64,000 nucleotides of DNA, taken from assembly GCA_902557155.1 (NCBI GenBank), contig CACDYR010000003.1, positions 49,654 through 113,653 on the forward strand. The letters are read 5' to 3'. Positions within the stretch are counted from its first letter, which is position 1; the number at the start of each line of letters is the position of its first letter. The notes beneath the pieces are model-generated. The model saw only the letters and a list, made by a program, of their open reading frames with translations. It was not told where the DNA came from and did no database searches. Origin of the DNA: an uncultured Pelagibacteraceae bacterium. Lineage in GTDB: Bacteria; Pseudomonadota; Alphaproteobacteria; Pelagibacterales; Pelagibacteraceae. The translations under genes were made by a program, and so were the position numbers. Positions 28,679 through 37,594 of the stretch are shown here, in pieces.

Positions 28679-29361
28679 TTTTTTAACCTCAACAGTAGTG
28701 CAGCTACAAATAAAGCAATTATCGGTGAAATAATTATGTAAGATTTAAATGGAGCATCAAAAAATAACAGTGAACTTAAACCACAAGTAATCATTACAAT
28801 TACATGATCTAATTTTTTTAAATCCTGAACCACAATTGCTATAAATGTTAGGGGAATTGCAAATTTTAATCCAAGTTCCTCTGGAACAAATGATCCTAAA
28901 ACAATACCTGATAAGGTTGCAATCTGCCAACAAACCCACATTGTGCAACCAGTACCAATTAAATGATAATGTAAAAATTCCTCATTTCTATTTTTTTTGA
29001 AAAATTTATTAGACTCAGCAAATCCTTGATCTACAACAACATAAGAAATTAATAATTTTTTTATAAAAGATAATTTTTCTAAATATTCAGATAAAACTGC
29101 TCCATATAACAGATGTCGAGAATTTATAATACCAACAGAGGCAACTGCAACTAAACTAGATGCGCCCCCTGATAACAATTGTAAAAATACTATCTGCGAA
29201 GCTCCTCCAAAAATTATGAAAGACATTGCGTAGACCAAATATGGGTGAAATCCAAGTTCGACCCCGATTGCTCCACAAATTATTCCAAATGGAATTACTG
29301 AAAGCATATGTGGAGAAATATCCAGCATCCCTCGAGTAAATAATTGTTTTTTACTAAGCAT
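28675..29361 (-). CDS. azlC: AzlC family branched-chain amino acid exporter subunit
   Basis: FGGASQIVFLQLLSGGASSLVAV; NSRHLLYGAVLS. Confidence 0.88.
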   Translation of the reverse strand: MLSKKQLFTRGMLDISPHMLSVIPFGIICGAIGVELGFHPYLVYAMSFIIFGGASQIVFLQLLSGGASSLVAVASVGIINSRHLLYGAVLSEYLEKLSFIKKLLISYVVVDQGFAESNKFFKKNRNEEFLHYHLIGTGCTMWVCWQIATLSGIVLGSFVPEELGLKFAIPLTFIAIVVQDLKKLDHVIVMITCGLSSLLFFDAPFKSYIIISPIIALFVAALLLRLKK

Positions 29362-29373
29362 TTGCTTGTTTTA

Positions 29374-30435
29374 TTAAAAACAAACTATGTGATCAATATT
29401 AATCGGTCTTTTAATTCCAAACTTTTCGTCAGCTTCATGTTGATGTTCGTGATGGGAATGAACAAAAACTGGAATTAATAAATCGCTATTGGTTTTTAAA
29501 GTATAGATAAAGTTTGTTCCTCTAAATTTTCGATCTACTACTTCTAGCTTTAGATTGCTTTTATCGTCATGCTCAAGGTCTTCTGGTTGTAATAATAATT
29601 GTACATTTGAACCTTTTGGATAATGCTTAATAAAATTACCTTTAATTGTTCCAAGATCCTCATTTTCTAATGAATTTTCACCTGTTACTTTTGCAGGTAT
29701 CAAGATACCTCTATTTAAAAAATTAACTACTTCTACCGAGTTTGGAAAATGATAAACATTATAAGGATCATCAATCTGTTTAATTTGGCCATCTAATATA
29801 ATTGCACATTTGGTACCAAGATAAAAAGCTTCATAGGAGTCATGAGTAACAATTATTGTTGTAATTTTTAATTTACTTAATATTTTTTTTAATCTTACTT
29901 GAATTTCTTCTTTAAAACTTTGATCTACATTAGATAGTGGTTCATCTAAAAGCAAAAGATCAGGTTGAGTTAATAGCGATCTTGCAAGCGAAGCTCTTTG
30001 TGCTTCACCAGCGCTAATTTCATGAGGAAATTTTGGTAATATTTTTTCTATATCAAGAAAATCTATAATCTCTTTAAAACTAAGCTTTTTCTTTCTTTTT
30101 CCTTTATTTCTCTCAGCACCTAATAAAATATTTTTTTCAACTGTGTAATGAGGAAATAAACTATTGTCCTGAAAAGCTAAAGATACATTTCTATCTTCAG
30201 GTTCTACATTTTGATCTTTAGACGATAATAATTTTCCGTTTAATTTTATTGAACCTTTATCAATTTTTTCTAATCCAGCTATAGTTCTAAGTATTGTAGT
30301 TTTTCCAATTCCGGAAGGACCAAGAATACACAAAGTATCCCCTTCATTTTCAATCACAAAAGTTGCATTCTTCACTTTAATCTTTCCACCTATAGTGAAA
30401 TCAACATTTTTAATCTCTAAATAACTATCGCTCAT
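29374..30435 (-). CDS. fbpC: ABC transporter ATP-binding protein, iron(III) type (FbpC-like)
   Basis: GPSGIGKTT Walker A; SAGEAQRASLARSL; LLLLDEPLSNVD; adjacent to permease. Confidence 0.9.
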   Translation of the reverse strand: MSDSYLEIKNVDFTIGGKIKVKNATFVIENEGDTLCILGPSGIGKTTILRTIAGLEKIDKGSIKLNGKLLSSKDQNVEPEDRNVSLAFQDNSLFPHYTVEKNILLGAERNKGKRKKKLSFKEIIDFLDIEKILPKFPHEISAGEAQRASLARSLLTQPDLLLLDEPLSNVDQSFKEEIQVRLKKILSKLKITTIIVTHDSYEAFYLGTKCAIILDGQIKQIDDPYNVYHFPNSVEVVNFLNRGILIPAKVTGENSLENEDLGTIKGNFIKHYPKGSNVQLLLQPEDLEHDDKSNLKLEVVDRKFRGTNFIYTLKTNSDLLIPVFVHSHHEHQHEADEKFGIKRPINIDHIVCF

Positions 30436-32053
30436 TTTCCCTCAGTATATATTTAGATGTAAGCATTATAAATAGAGTTGCAATCAAAATTAAAAATAAT
30501 GAAGGAACAGCTGCGGCTTCTAATAAGTCTTCTGAGGCAGATATATAAGCTGTAGTTGCAAATGTTTCAAAATTAAAAGGTCTTAAAATCAAAGTGATTG
30601 GCAATTCTCTTATTATTTCTAAAGAAATTAGTATTCCAACAAATAAAAGAGAGTTTCTTAAGAAAGGTACATGAATATTCATAAAAGTTTTCTTTTTAGA
30701 GTAACCAAGTAAATATGAACTTTCATCAACAGAAATATTTATTTTTTCATAACCAGATTTTATTCCATTAAAAGCTAAAGAATAGAATCTTACAAAATAA
30801 ACTAAGACAAGTCCTAGAATAGAACCAATAAACATTTTTTTAATAGATAAAAAACCTAGTGCTTTTACAACATTGTCATCAAACCAAGCAATAAAAGTTA
30901 TAAATGCCACTGCTAAAATTACTCCTGGAATTGCATAACCAGAAATAGATAAAGTAGATAAAGCGTTTAAAGTTTTATTTTTAGAAACTCTATTTCCATA
31001 ATTAGAAATTAAAGAAAAAATTATTAAAACTAAGCTTGATAATAACACCAAGTACAGGGTATTTAATGTTAAAGTTACTACCGAAATATCAAAAAGATTT
31101 TCTGGAAATTTTAAAGTCCAATAAAGCATTTGACTTAGTGGAAATAAAAAACTTAGAAAAAAAACTAAGAAACAAATTGAAAATGCAAAAAATGCTTTAG
31201 TTCCTGACAGTTGGATTTTCTCTTTTTGTTTAAATCCTCCTTTAGTATTGGCGTGGTATCTTGCCTTCTTTCTAGATAAATTTTCTAAAATAAATATTGC
31301 AAAAATGAATAATAGAAGAAAAAAAGATATTCTGTTTGAGAAAGCTAAGTCATCAAATGTAATCCATGAATTATAAATACCTGTTGTTAAAGTATTTATA
31401 GAAAAGAAATCAACTGCTCCAAATTCAGCTAAAGTCTCCATTGCAACCAGAGAAAGGCCTGCAACAATAGCTGGTCTAGCGGCTGGTAAAATTAACGAAT
31501 AAAAGGATTTTGCTTTTGAAAATCCTAAATTTCTACCCAAATCAATTAAATTTTGAGATTGATACTGGAATGATGCTCTTGAGAGAATATAAACATAAGC
31601 AAATAGTGAAAAAGATAGCGAAAATACGGCCCCTATCAGACCATCAAACTTTGGAATATTTTGATTATAATTTGCTTCTCCAAATAGATTTTTCAATATC
31701 GAATATAAAGTTCCATAATTTTCAAAGAAAGCTGTTAAAGAATATGCGTAAATATATGGCGGTACGGCAAAAGATAATATGAGAGCCCATTTAAAAAAAT
31801 TACTTAAAGGGAATTTGTAAAAAGAAACTAAATAAGCCGTACTAGTTCCAATTAAAAAAGTTAAAACTAAAACACTAATCAGTAATACTAGTGAATTAAA
31901 AATGTATTCAAACAAAAAAGTATCTTTTAGAATTTGATAATAATTTGATGTATCCTCAAAAAAACTAGTAAATACAGTGACAATTGGTATAGCAACAAAA
32001 ATTGACACCAATAAAGAACTTAAAAACCAAAAATTAATTTTTTTTAAATACAT
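30425..32053 (-). CDS. fbpB: Iron(III) ABC transporter permease (FbpB-like, fused double domain)
   Basis: ~540 aa, ~12 TM, two EAA-type loops; start adjusted from 32071 to ATG. Confidence 0.88.
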   Translation of the reverse strand: MYLKKINFWFLSSLLVSIFVAIPIVTVFTSFFEDTSNYYQILKDTFLFEYIFNSLVLLISVLVLTFLIGTSTAYLVSFYKFPLSNFFKWALILSFAVPPYIYAYSLTAFFENYGTLYSILKNLFGEANYNQNIPKFDGLIGAVFSLSFSLFAYVYILSRASFQYQSQNLIDLGRNLGFSKAKSFYSLILPAARPAIVAGLSLVAMETLAEFGAVDFFSINTLTTGIYNSWITFDDLAFSNRISFFLLLFIFAIFILENLSRKKARYHANTKGGFKQKEKIQLSGTKAFFAFSICFLVFFLSFLFPLSQMLYWTLKFPENLFDISVVTLTLNTLYLVLLSSLVLIIFSLISNYGNRVSKNKTLNALSTLSISGYAIPGVILAVAFITFIAWFDDNVVKALGFLSIKKMFIGSILGLVLVYFVRFYSLAFNGIKSGYEKINISVDESSYLLGYSKKKTFMNIHVPFLRNSLLFVGILISLEIIRELPITLILRPFNFETFATTAYISASEDLLEAAAVPSLFLILIATLFIMLTSKYILRENER

Positions 32054-32070
32054 TTTTACCCTTTTGTTCA

Positions 32071-32120
32071 AGTGAACATAATCAATAATAGGGTAAATAA
32101 TTATTGAGTTATGTTCACTT
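32071..32120 (-). repeat. Long AT-rich inverted repeat upstream of fbpB
   Basis: AGTGAACATAATCAATAAT...ATTATTGAGTTATGTTCACTT, ~18-bp stem with a single 1-nt bulge. Confidence 0.85.
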
Positions 32121-32128
32121 TTTGAAAA

Positions 32129-32323
32129 TTAACTTTTTAAATCAAAAACATTAATGACACGATCAATATCATCATTCCTGATCTCAGATAATTTTCTATT
32201 ATTTATTTTTTTTTTAATTTTTTCACATTGTGACAAGCATGGCTCACAAGTTATCTGACCCTCTAGAGAGCCACTATTGCCTGGAGAAATGTCTAAATTA
32301 AAATTAAATAAATTTTTTCTCAC
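32129..32323 (-). CDS. Small Cys-rich protein (CEPCLSQC) between fbpA and fbpB
   Basis: 64-aa ORF with CxxCxxxC motif, GTG/ATG-type start 7 nt after fbpA, co-directional. Confidence 0.6.
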   Translation of the reverse strand: MRKNLFNFNLDISPGNSGSLEGQITCEPCLSQCEKIKKKINNRKLSEIRNDDIDRVINVFDLKS

Positions 32324-32330
32324 TTGTTCC

Positions 32331-33359
32331 TTACTTCCATCCAGCAGCTGTCATTACCTCTAATGCAGCAGCTTGATTTTTTCCATAGCTTGAAACTTTA
32401 GTTGTTAAATCTTGTTTAAAATCTAATCCTAAATTATTCACTACTAATGGATTTGGAGATACTCCAGCTATCATTGGAAACTCAAAAGTATTATTTGTAA
32501 AATGTTCCTGAGCCTCTGGTGATAATAAAAAGTCAACAAGAGCGATAGCATTTGCCTTATTAGGAGCTCCTTTAACTAAAGCTGCACAACTAATATTCAT
32601 GTGTGTTCCTCTATCATTTTGATTAGGAAAAAATGCCTTAACTTTTTTAGCAGCCGCTTGTTGTTCTGCTCCTTTATTACCAGATAGCATTAGTGCCAAG
32701 TAATAAGTATTTGCTACAGCAATATCAGCTTCTCCAGCTGCAACTGCCATAATTTGAGCTCTATCATTTCCTTTTGGTGTTCTTGCCATGTTAGAAACAA
32801 CTCCTTTAGACCATTCAGCAGCAGCTTTCTTACCATTATTCTCAATCAATGAGGCTACAAGAGATTTGTTATAAATGTTGCTTGATTTTCTAATTACTAA
32901 TCTGCCTTTCCATTTTGGATCAGCTAGACCTTCATATGTAAGACCTGATAATTCAGCACCACTAACTCTTTCTGGTGAGTAGTAAATTATTCTTGCTCTT
33001 TTTGCTACTCCTACCCAGTGTGTAGTTCTAAAATTTTTTGGTACTGAAGATTTAATTGTCGGAGACACCAAACCACTTTGAGTCATTCCTTTAGCCTTGA
33101 AAGCTCCACATCTTCCTGCATCAGCAGTAATATAAAGATCAGCTGAAGAGTCAGTGCCTTCTTCAATCATTCTTTTTTCTAATGCACTGGCTTTTCCGTT
33201 AATCAGGTTTACTTTAATTCCAGTTTTGTTGGTAAATTTGCTATAAAGCTCATTATCTGCTTTGTAATGTCTTGCATTGTAGATATTTACTTCATTTGCA
33301 ATCGCAAAAGACGAGACTATTAAAGAAACAAATAAACTTATTATTGTTACTTTTTTCAT
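32331..33359 (-). CDS. fbpA: Iron(III) ABC transporter substrate-binding protein (FbpA/FutA-like)
   Basis: Signal peptide; EVNIYNARHYKADNELYSKFTNKTGIKV; AVANTYYLALM. Confidence 0.92.
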   Translation of the reverse strand: MKKVTIISLFVSLIVSSFAIANEVNIYNARHYKADNELYSKFTNKTGIKVNLINGKASALEKRMIEEGTDSSADLYITADAGRCGAFKAKGMTQSGLVSPTIKSSVPKNFRTTHWVGVAKRARIIYYSPERVSGAELSGLTYEGLADPKWKGRLVIRKSSNIYNKSLVASLIENNGKKAAAEWSKGVVSNMARTPKGNDRAQIMAVAAGEADIAVANTYYLALMLSGNKGAEQQAAAKKVKAFFPNQNDRGTHMNISCAALVKGAPNKANAIALVDFLLSPEAQEHFTNNTFEFPMIAGVSPNPLVVNNLGLDFKQDLTTKVSSYGKNQAAALEVMTAAGWK

Positions 33360-33393
33360 TGTATCCTTTTCTTTACCCTAATTAATTTGCGAA

Positions 33394-33429
33394 TGAGAAT
33401 TATTCTCAATGCGAATGATTATCAATCGC
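33394..33429. promoter_or_regulatory. Tandem Fur-like palindromes upstream of fbpA
   Basis: TGAGAATTATTCTCA (33394-33408, perfect) and GCGAATGATTATCAATCGC (33411-33429, one mismatched pair). Confidence 0.8.
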
Positions 33430-33482
33430 ATATTTTGTCGCAGAATACAAGGACTATTTGATATTATTTATAGAGGGTATTT

Positions 33483-34370
33483 TTATTTCCAGTCACCAAT
33501 TTTACTGAATAAGAAATTTCTAAAAGCTTGAACTCTAGCTGTGTTTTTTAATGATTGCGGGTAGACAAAGTGAGCTTCTGTAATAGGTCCTTCTACTTTT
33601 GGAAGTACTTTAATTACGTTGTTTGAATTTGATACTAGATATTCTGGAAGTGCAGCTAATCCTACTCCAGACTCAACCGCTAACAATAATCCCATAACAC
33701 TATTTACTCTCATAATTGTTTTTCTTTTCTTTCCATCGTGCATTCCAATTTTTAACGCCCAATCAGGATTATAAACTGGAGAAGGTGCACCTTTTCCAAA
33801 AGAAATAAATTTATGTTTATTTAAATCGCCTATTGTTTTTGGCATTCCATTTTTTTCTAAGTACTTATTTGATCCATAAATATAGTACTTAATATCAACT
33901 AATTTTTTTTGAATATAATTAAGCTGTTTTGGTCTTCTCATGAAAATTCCAATATCAGCTTGTCGAGTACTTAAATCTAATTCTTTGTCATCAAAAACTA
34001 ACTCTATTTCAATCTCTGGATTAAGTCGCATAAATTCTTGAATTCTTGGAGTTAACCAGTGAGTTCCAAAACTTCTGACAGTAGTAATTGTTAATTTACC
34101 AGTTGGCTTACTTTTTTGATCTCCTAATGAGGTTTCAACTTCTTTTAGCTTGCTTATTACTTCATGGGCTGTTTTGAAGACATATTCGCCATTTTCTGTA
34201 AGTGTTAATCCTCTTGCATGTCTTTCAAACAATTGAACTTTTAAATCTTGTTCTAATGATTGTATTTGTCTACTTATAGCTGATTGGCTAAGATTTAAAT
34301 TAACAGTAGCATTCGTAAAGCTTCCAGCTTCAGCCACAGCATGAAAAATTTTTAATTTATCCCAATCCAT
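33483..34370 (-). CDS. LysR family transcriptional regulator
   Basis: FHAVAEAGSFTNATVNLNLSQSAISRQIQSLEQDL HTH. Confidence 0.93.
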   Translation of the reverse strand: MDWDKLKIFHAVAEAGSFTNATVNLNLSQSAISRQIQSLEQDLKVQLFERHARGLTLTENGEYVFKTAHEVISKLKEVETSLGDQKSKPTGKLTITTVRSFGTHWLTPRIQEFMRLNPEIEIELVFDDKELDLSTRQADIGIFMRRPKQLNYIQKKLVDIKYYIYGSNKYLEKNGMPKTIGDLNKHKFISFGKGAPSPVYNPDWALKIGMHDGKKRKTIMRVNSVMGLLLAVESGVGLAALPEYLVSNSNNVIKVLPKVEGPITEAHFVYPQSLKNTARVQAFRNFLFSKIGDWK

Positions 34371-35371
34371 TATTTATTTAAATCAACTAATACTCTTCCA
34401 GCAATTTCACCTTTTAAAATTTTTGGATAAGTTTCAACTAATTCCTCTAAGCTAACAGTTAAAACTGATTTTTCAATTAAATCAAAATCAATTAATTTAG
34501 ATGCTTCTCCCCAAATAAATTCTCTTCTCTTTATACTGCAATTAGCAGAGTCCATTCCCCAAACTTTAATACCTCTTAGCATAAATGGAAGTAAATTTGT
34601 GTTAAGCTCATTACTGCTTGCATTTCCACAAACTGCTATAATTCCATTTGATTTTGTTTGAGCTATTGCGTTTGCTAAAATTTTTCCACCTACAGTATCA
34701 ACTACTCCATCCCATAAACCTTTATCTATTGGTCTTGGATCTTTATCAAATTCTGCCCTATTTATAATGTTTTTAGCACCTAATGATTTTAAATAATCTG
34801 ACTTAGAATCTTTTCCTGTTACTGCAGTAACGTTGTAACCTAATTTAGTTAAAGCCATAACTGCTAAACTACCAACTCCACCTGTAGCGCCAGTTACCAA
34901 AACATCGGTAACTTTTTCTCCTAATAAAATACTTTCTCTTGCTTGAATAGCAAAAGCACTCATTAAAGATGTTAAACCTGCTGTTCCTAAGATCATTGCT
35001 TGTTTGCTGGTTAAACTATCTGGTTTTTTTACTAAAAAATCTCCACTTACTTTTGCAATTTGTGAAAACCCTCCAAAAAAAACTTCTCCCACTCTAAAAC
35101 CAGTAAGAATTACTTCATCACCTTCTTTAAATTTAGGATTATCACTTCCAATAACCTTTCCTGAAAAATCTATTCCTGGGATATGAGGATATTCTTTAAC
35201 TAATCTTCCTCCATTCTTTAGAATCATTCCATCTTTAAAATTTAAATCTGAATAATCTACTTTTACAGTTACATCGCCATGTTTTAAGAAACTTTTATCT
35301 AAAGATTTTACTTCACGCGAAAAGTTTTCGCCTTCTTGGTTAAGGACTATTGCTTTAAATTGATCGGACAC
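34370..35371 (-). CDS. acuI: YhdH/AcuI-type MDR oxidoreductase (acrylyl-CoA reductase family)
   Basis: YSDLNFKDGMILKNGG; VTGATGGVGSLAVMALTKLGY; MLRGIKVWGMDS. Confidence 0.85.
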   Translation of the reverse strand: MSDQFKAIVLNQEGENFSREVKSLDKSFLKHGDVTVKVDYSDLNFKDGMILKNGGRLVKEYPHIPGIDFSGKVIGSDNPKFKEGDEVILTGFRVGEVFFGGFSQIAKVSGDFLVKKPDSLTSKQAMILGTAGLTSLMSAFAIQARESILLGEKVTDVLVTGATGGVGSLAVMALTKLGYNVTAVTGKDSKSDYLKSLGAKNIINRAEFDKDPRPIDKGLWDGVVDTVGGKILANAIAQTKSNGIIAVCGNASSNELNTNLLPFMLRGIKVWGMDSANCSIKRREFIWGEASKLIDFDLIEKSVLTVSLEELVETYPKILKGEIAGRVLVDLNK

Positions 35372-35372
35372 C

Positions 35373-35993
35373 TTAGTCTTTTAACTTAGTGCTGATAAAT
35401 CGTAAATATCTATTTTGATAACTTAAATCTTCTTTGAATTGGCCTAAGTAGTAATTTGTAACCGTGGTTGCTTGTTCTTTTTTAATACCTCTCATTGTCA
35501 TACACTGATGAGTTGAATCAATAGTTACTGCAACTCCTTTAGCATCTAATGATTCCATTAAAGTGTTTGCTATCTGCATTGTAAGTCTCTCTTGTGTTTG
35601 TAATCTTTTTGAGAAAACTTCAACTACTCTTGCTAACTTACTTAATCCTACAACTCTTTCTTTTGGAATATAAGCTACGTGTGCTTTTCCAATAATTGGA
35701 GCCATATGATGTTCACAATGACTTTGCACTGAAATATTTTTTTGAACAACCATGTCATCATAACCTTCAACATCACCAAAAGTTTTGTCTAAGATTTTAT
35801 TTGGATCTTCTTTGTAACCCTTGAAATATTCTTTAAAGGCTTTTACCACTCTCTTAGGAGTTTCTAATAAACCTTCTCTACTTGGATCTTCACCCATCCA
35901 AGAAAGGATAGTTCTAAAAGCGTCTTCAGCTTCTTTGTCTGAAACCTGCTTTGTATCTAAACTTTTGTCATCTGTGTCTTTTACTAATTTCAT
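35373..35993 (-). CDS. folE: GTP cyclohydrolase I
   Basis: DPSREGLLETPKRV; SHCEHHMAPI; LSKLARVVEVFSKRLQTQERLT; CMTMRGI. Confidence 0.95.
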   Translation of the reverse strand: MKLVKDTDDKSLDTKQVSDKEAEDAFRTILSWMGEDPSREGLLETPKRVVKAFKEYFKGYKEDPNKILDKTFGDVEGYDDMVVQKNISVQSHCEHHMAPIIGKAHVAYIPKERVVGLSKLARVVEVFSKRLQTQERLTMQIANTLMESLDAKGVAVTIDSTHQCMTMRGIKKEQATTVTNYYLGQFKEDLSYQNRYLRFISTKLKD

Positions 35994-36070
35994 AGCGCTT
36001 TTTTATACAGTAATTACTTCAATTTAAAAATATTTAATATATTCATATATGTGCTACATAGTCACCGCAT

Positions 36071-36538
36071 ATGTTCAAAAAAAGAGAAAATATCTACGAT
36101 ATTGAAGAGGGAAATCTTCTGTCACCAAAATTTGATAATGATGGGTTAATCCCAGTTATTACTATGTGTTCAAAAACAAAGGATATTTTAATGCATGGAT
36201 ATATGAATGTAGAAGCTCTTAAAAAGACAATTGAAACTAAAGAGGCTCACTATTTTAGTAGATCGAGAAAAGCTATCTGGCACAAAGGTAAAACAAGTGG
36301 TTTTACACAAAAGGTTACTGAAATAAGAATTGATGATGATCAAGACTCAATATGGTTAACAGTTGATATCGGTGATGGAGCTAGTTGTCATGTTGGTTAT
36401 AGATCATGTTTTTATAGATCTATTCCTATGGGACCAATAGAAAATGGAAGAAAAGTTGAAATGGAATTTCTTGAAAAGGAAAAAAAATTTGATCCCGAAA
36501 AAGTTTATAAAGGTCAACCAAATCCAACAAAAATTTAG
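36071..36538 (+). CDS. hisI: Phosphoribosyl-AMP cyclohydrolase
   Basis: YMNVEALKKTIETKEAHYFSRSRKAIWHKGKTSG; CHVGYRSCFYR. Confidence 0.92.
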   Translation: MFKKRENIYDIEEGNLLSPKFDNDGLIPVITMCSKTKDILMHGYMNVEALKKTIETKEAHYFSRSRKAIWHKGKTSGFTQKVTEIRIDDDQDSIWLTVDIGDGASCHVGYRSCFYRSIPMGPIENGRKVEMEFLEKEKKFDPEKVYKGQPNPTKI

Positions 36539-36587
36539 ACAAAAATTAATTCTCTATTGCTCATTTAAATGTATATTAATTATTGAA

Positions 36588-37211
36588 ATGAAAATTCAAA
36601 TATTAAGACCTTTTGGACCATCAATATCAAAAATAGAAATTCCAAAAGAAATAATTAGTACTCTTAATAACTATATTGATCAAATTATAATTGATAAAAA
36701 TAAATCTAGTGAACTAGATCATGGGGCAAATTTAGCTGGCAACGTTAAACAGGAATTTAGAATTGAGGAAGATCTTCTTAAATCCTCAGGATTTCATGAT
36801 CTTTTGTTTAAAGGTGTAAAAAAATGGATTGAAGTCAGCGAAAACAAAAACGTCACTAAATTTAATATTTTATCTAGCTGGGTAGTTAGGCAATTTGAAA
36901 ATGAATATAATCCGATTCATTTTCATAATGGTCATGTCTCAGGTGTTGGTTACTTAAAATTGCCTGAAAATTTTGGTGAAACTGTTCAGTCTAATAAAAA
37001 AAGCAATTTAAATGGTCATCTTTCGTTAATACATGGTAATCGTATGTTTAACTCATCATCAATGTTTAATGTAAAACCAAAAGAAGGAGATTTTTATTTT
37101 TTTCCAAACTATATGATGCATACAGTTTTTCCTTTCTATGGCCCAGGAGAAAGAAGATCAATTTCTTTCAATGCAAATATTGATCAAGAAATTTATAATG
37201 TTTACGGATAA
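36588..37211 (+). CDS. Putative 2OG-Fe(II) oxygenase
   Basis: Start moved to ATG at 36588, removing overlap with hisI; NPIHFHNGHVSGVGYLKLP ... FPNYMMHTVFPFYGPGERRSISFN. Confidence 0.75.
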   Translation: MKIQILRPFGPSISKIEIPKEIISTLNNYIDQIIIDKNKSSELDHGANLAGNVKQEFRIEEDLLKSSGFHDLLFKGVKKWIEVSENKNVTKFNILSSWVVRQFENEYNPIHFHNGHVSGVGYLKLPENFGETVQSNKKSNLNGHLSLIHGNRMFNSSSMFNVKPKEGDFYFFPNYMMHTVFPFYGPGERRSISFNANIDQEIYNVYG

Positions 37212-37216
37212 TTAGT

Positions 37217-37594
37217 ATGCAAGAAAATAAACAAAAAAATGTTCTTGGAGAAGATTTGGAAGAGTGTTCAAATGATCCTTTGACAGGTTGGTTTCGTGAT
37301 GGTTGTTGTAACACCGATGAAAATGATCATGGTGTTCATACAGTTTGTGCAAAAGTAACAACTGAGTTTTTGGAATGGTTAAAAGAAGCAGGAAATGATT
37401 TGATTACTCCACATCCTGAATTTGGATTTCCAGGATTAAAAGATGGAGACGGTTGGTGTGTTTGCGCTAGTTGGTACGCTAAAGCTGTTGAGGCAGGCAA
37501 AGGGTGTCCCATATTCCTAAAAAGAACTCATAAAAATACTTTAAAACATCTTCCTATTGAAACTTTAAAGAAGTTTGCGATAGACTTATCTTAA
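37217..37594 (+). CDS. DUF2237 family protein
   Basis: NVLGEDLEECSNDPLTGWFRDGCC; GDGWCVCASWYAKA. Confidence 0.85.
   Translation: MQENKQKNVLGEDLEECSNDPLTGWFRDGCCNTDENDHGVHTVCAKVTTEFLEWLKEAGNDLITPHPEFGFPGLKDGDGWCVCASWYAKAVEAGKGCPIFLKRTHKNTLKHLPIETLKKFAIDLS

Noticed and set aside
36444-36587. N-terminal 48-codon extension of the 2OG-oxygenase ORF overlapping hisI
   Set aside because: Lys-rich out-of-frame read-through of hisI; ATG at 36588 gives a sensible N-terminus (MKIQILRPFGPS).
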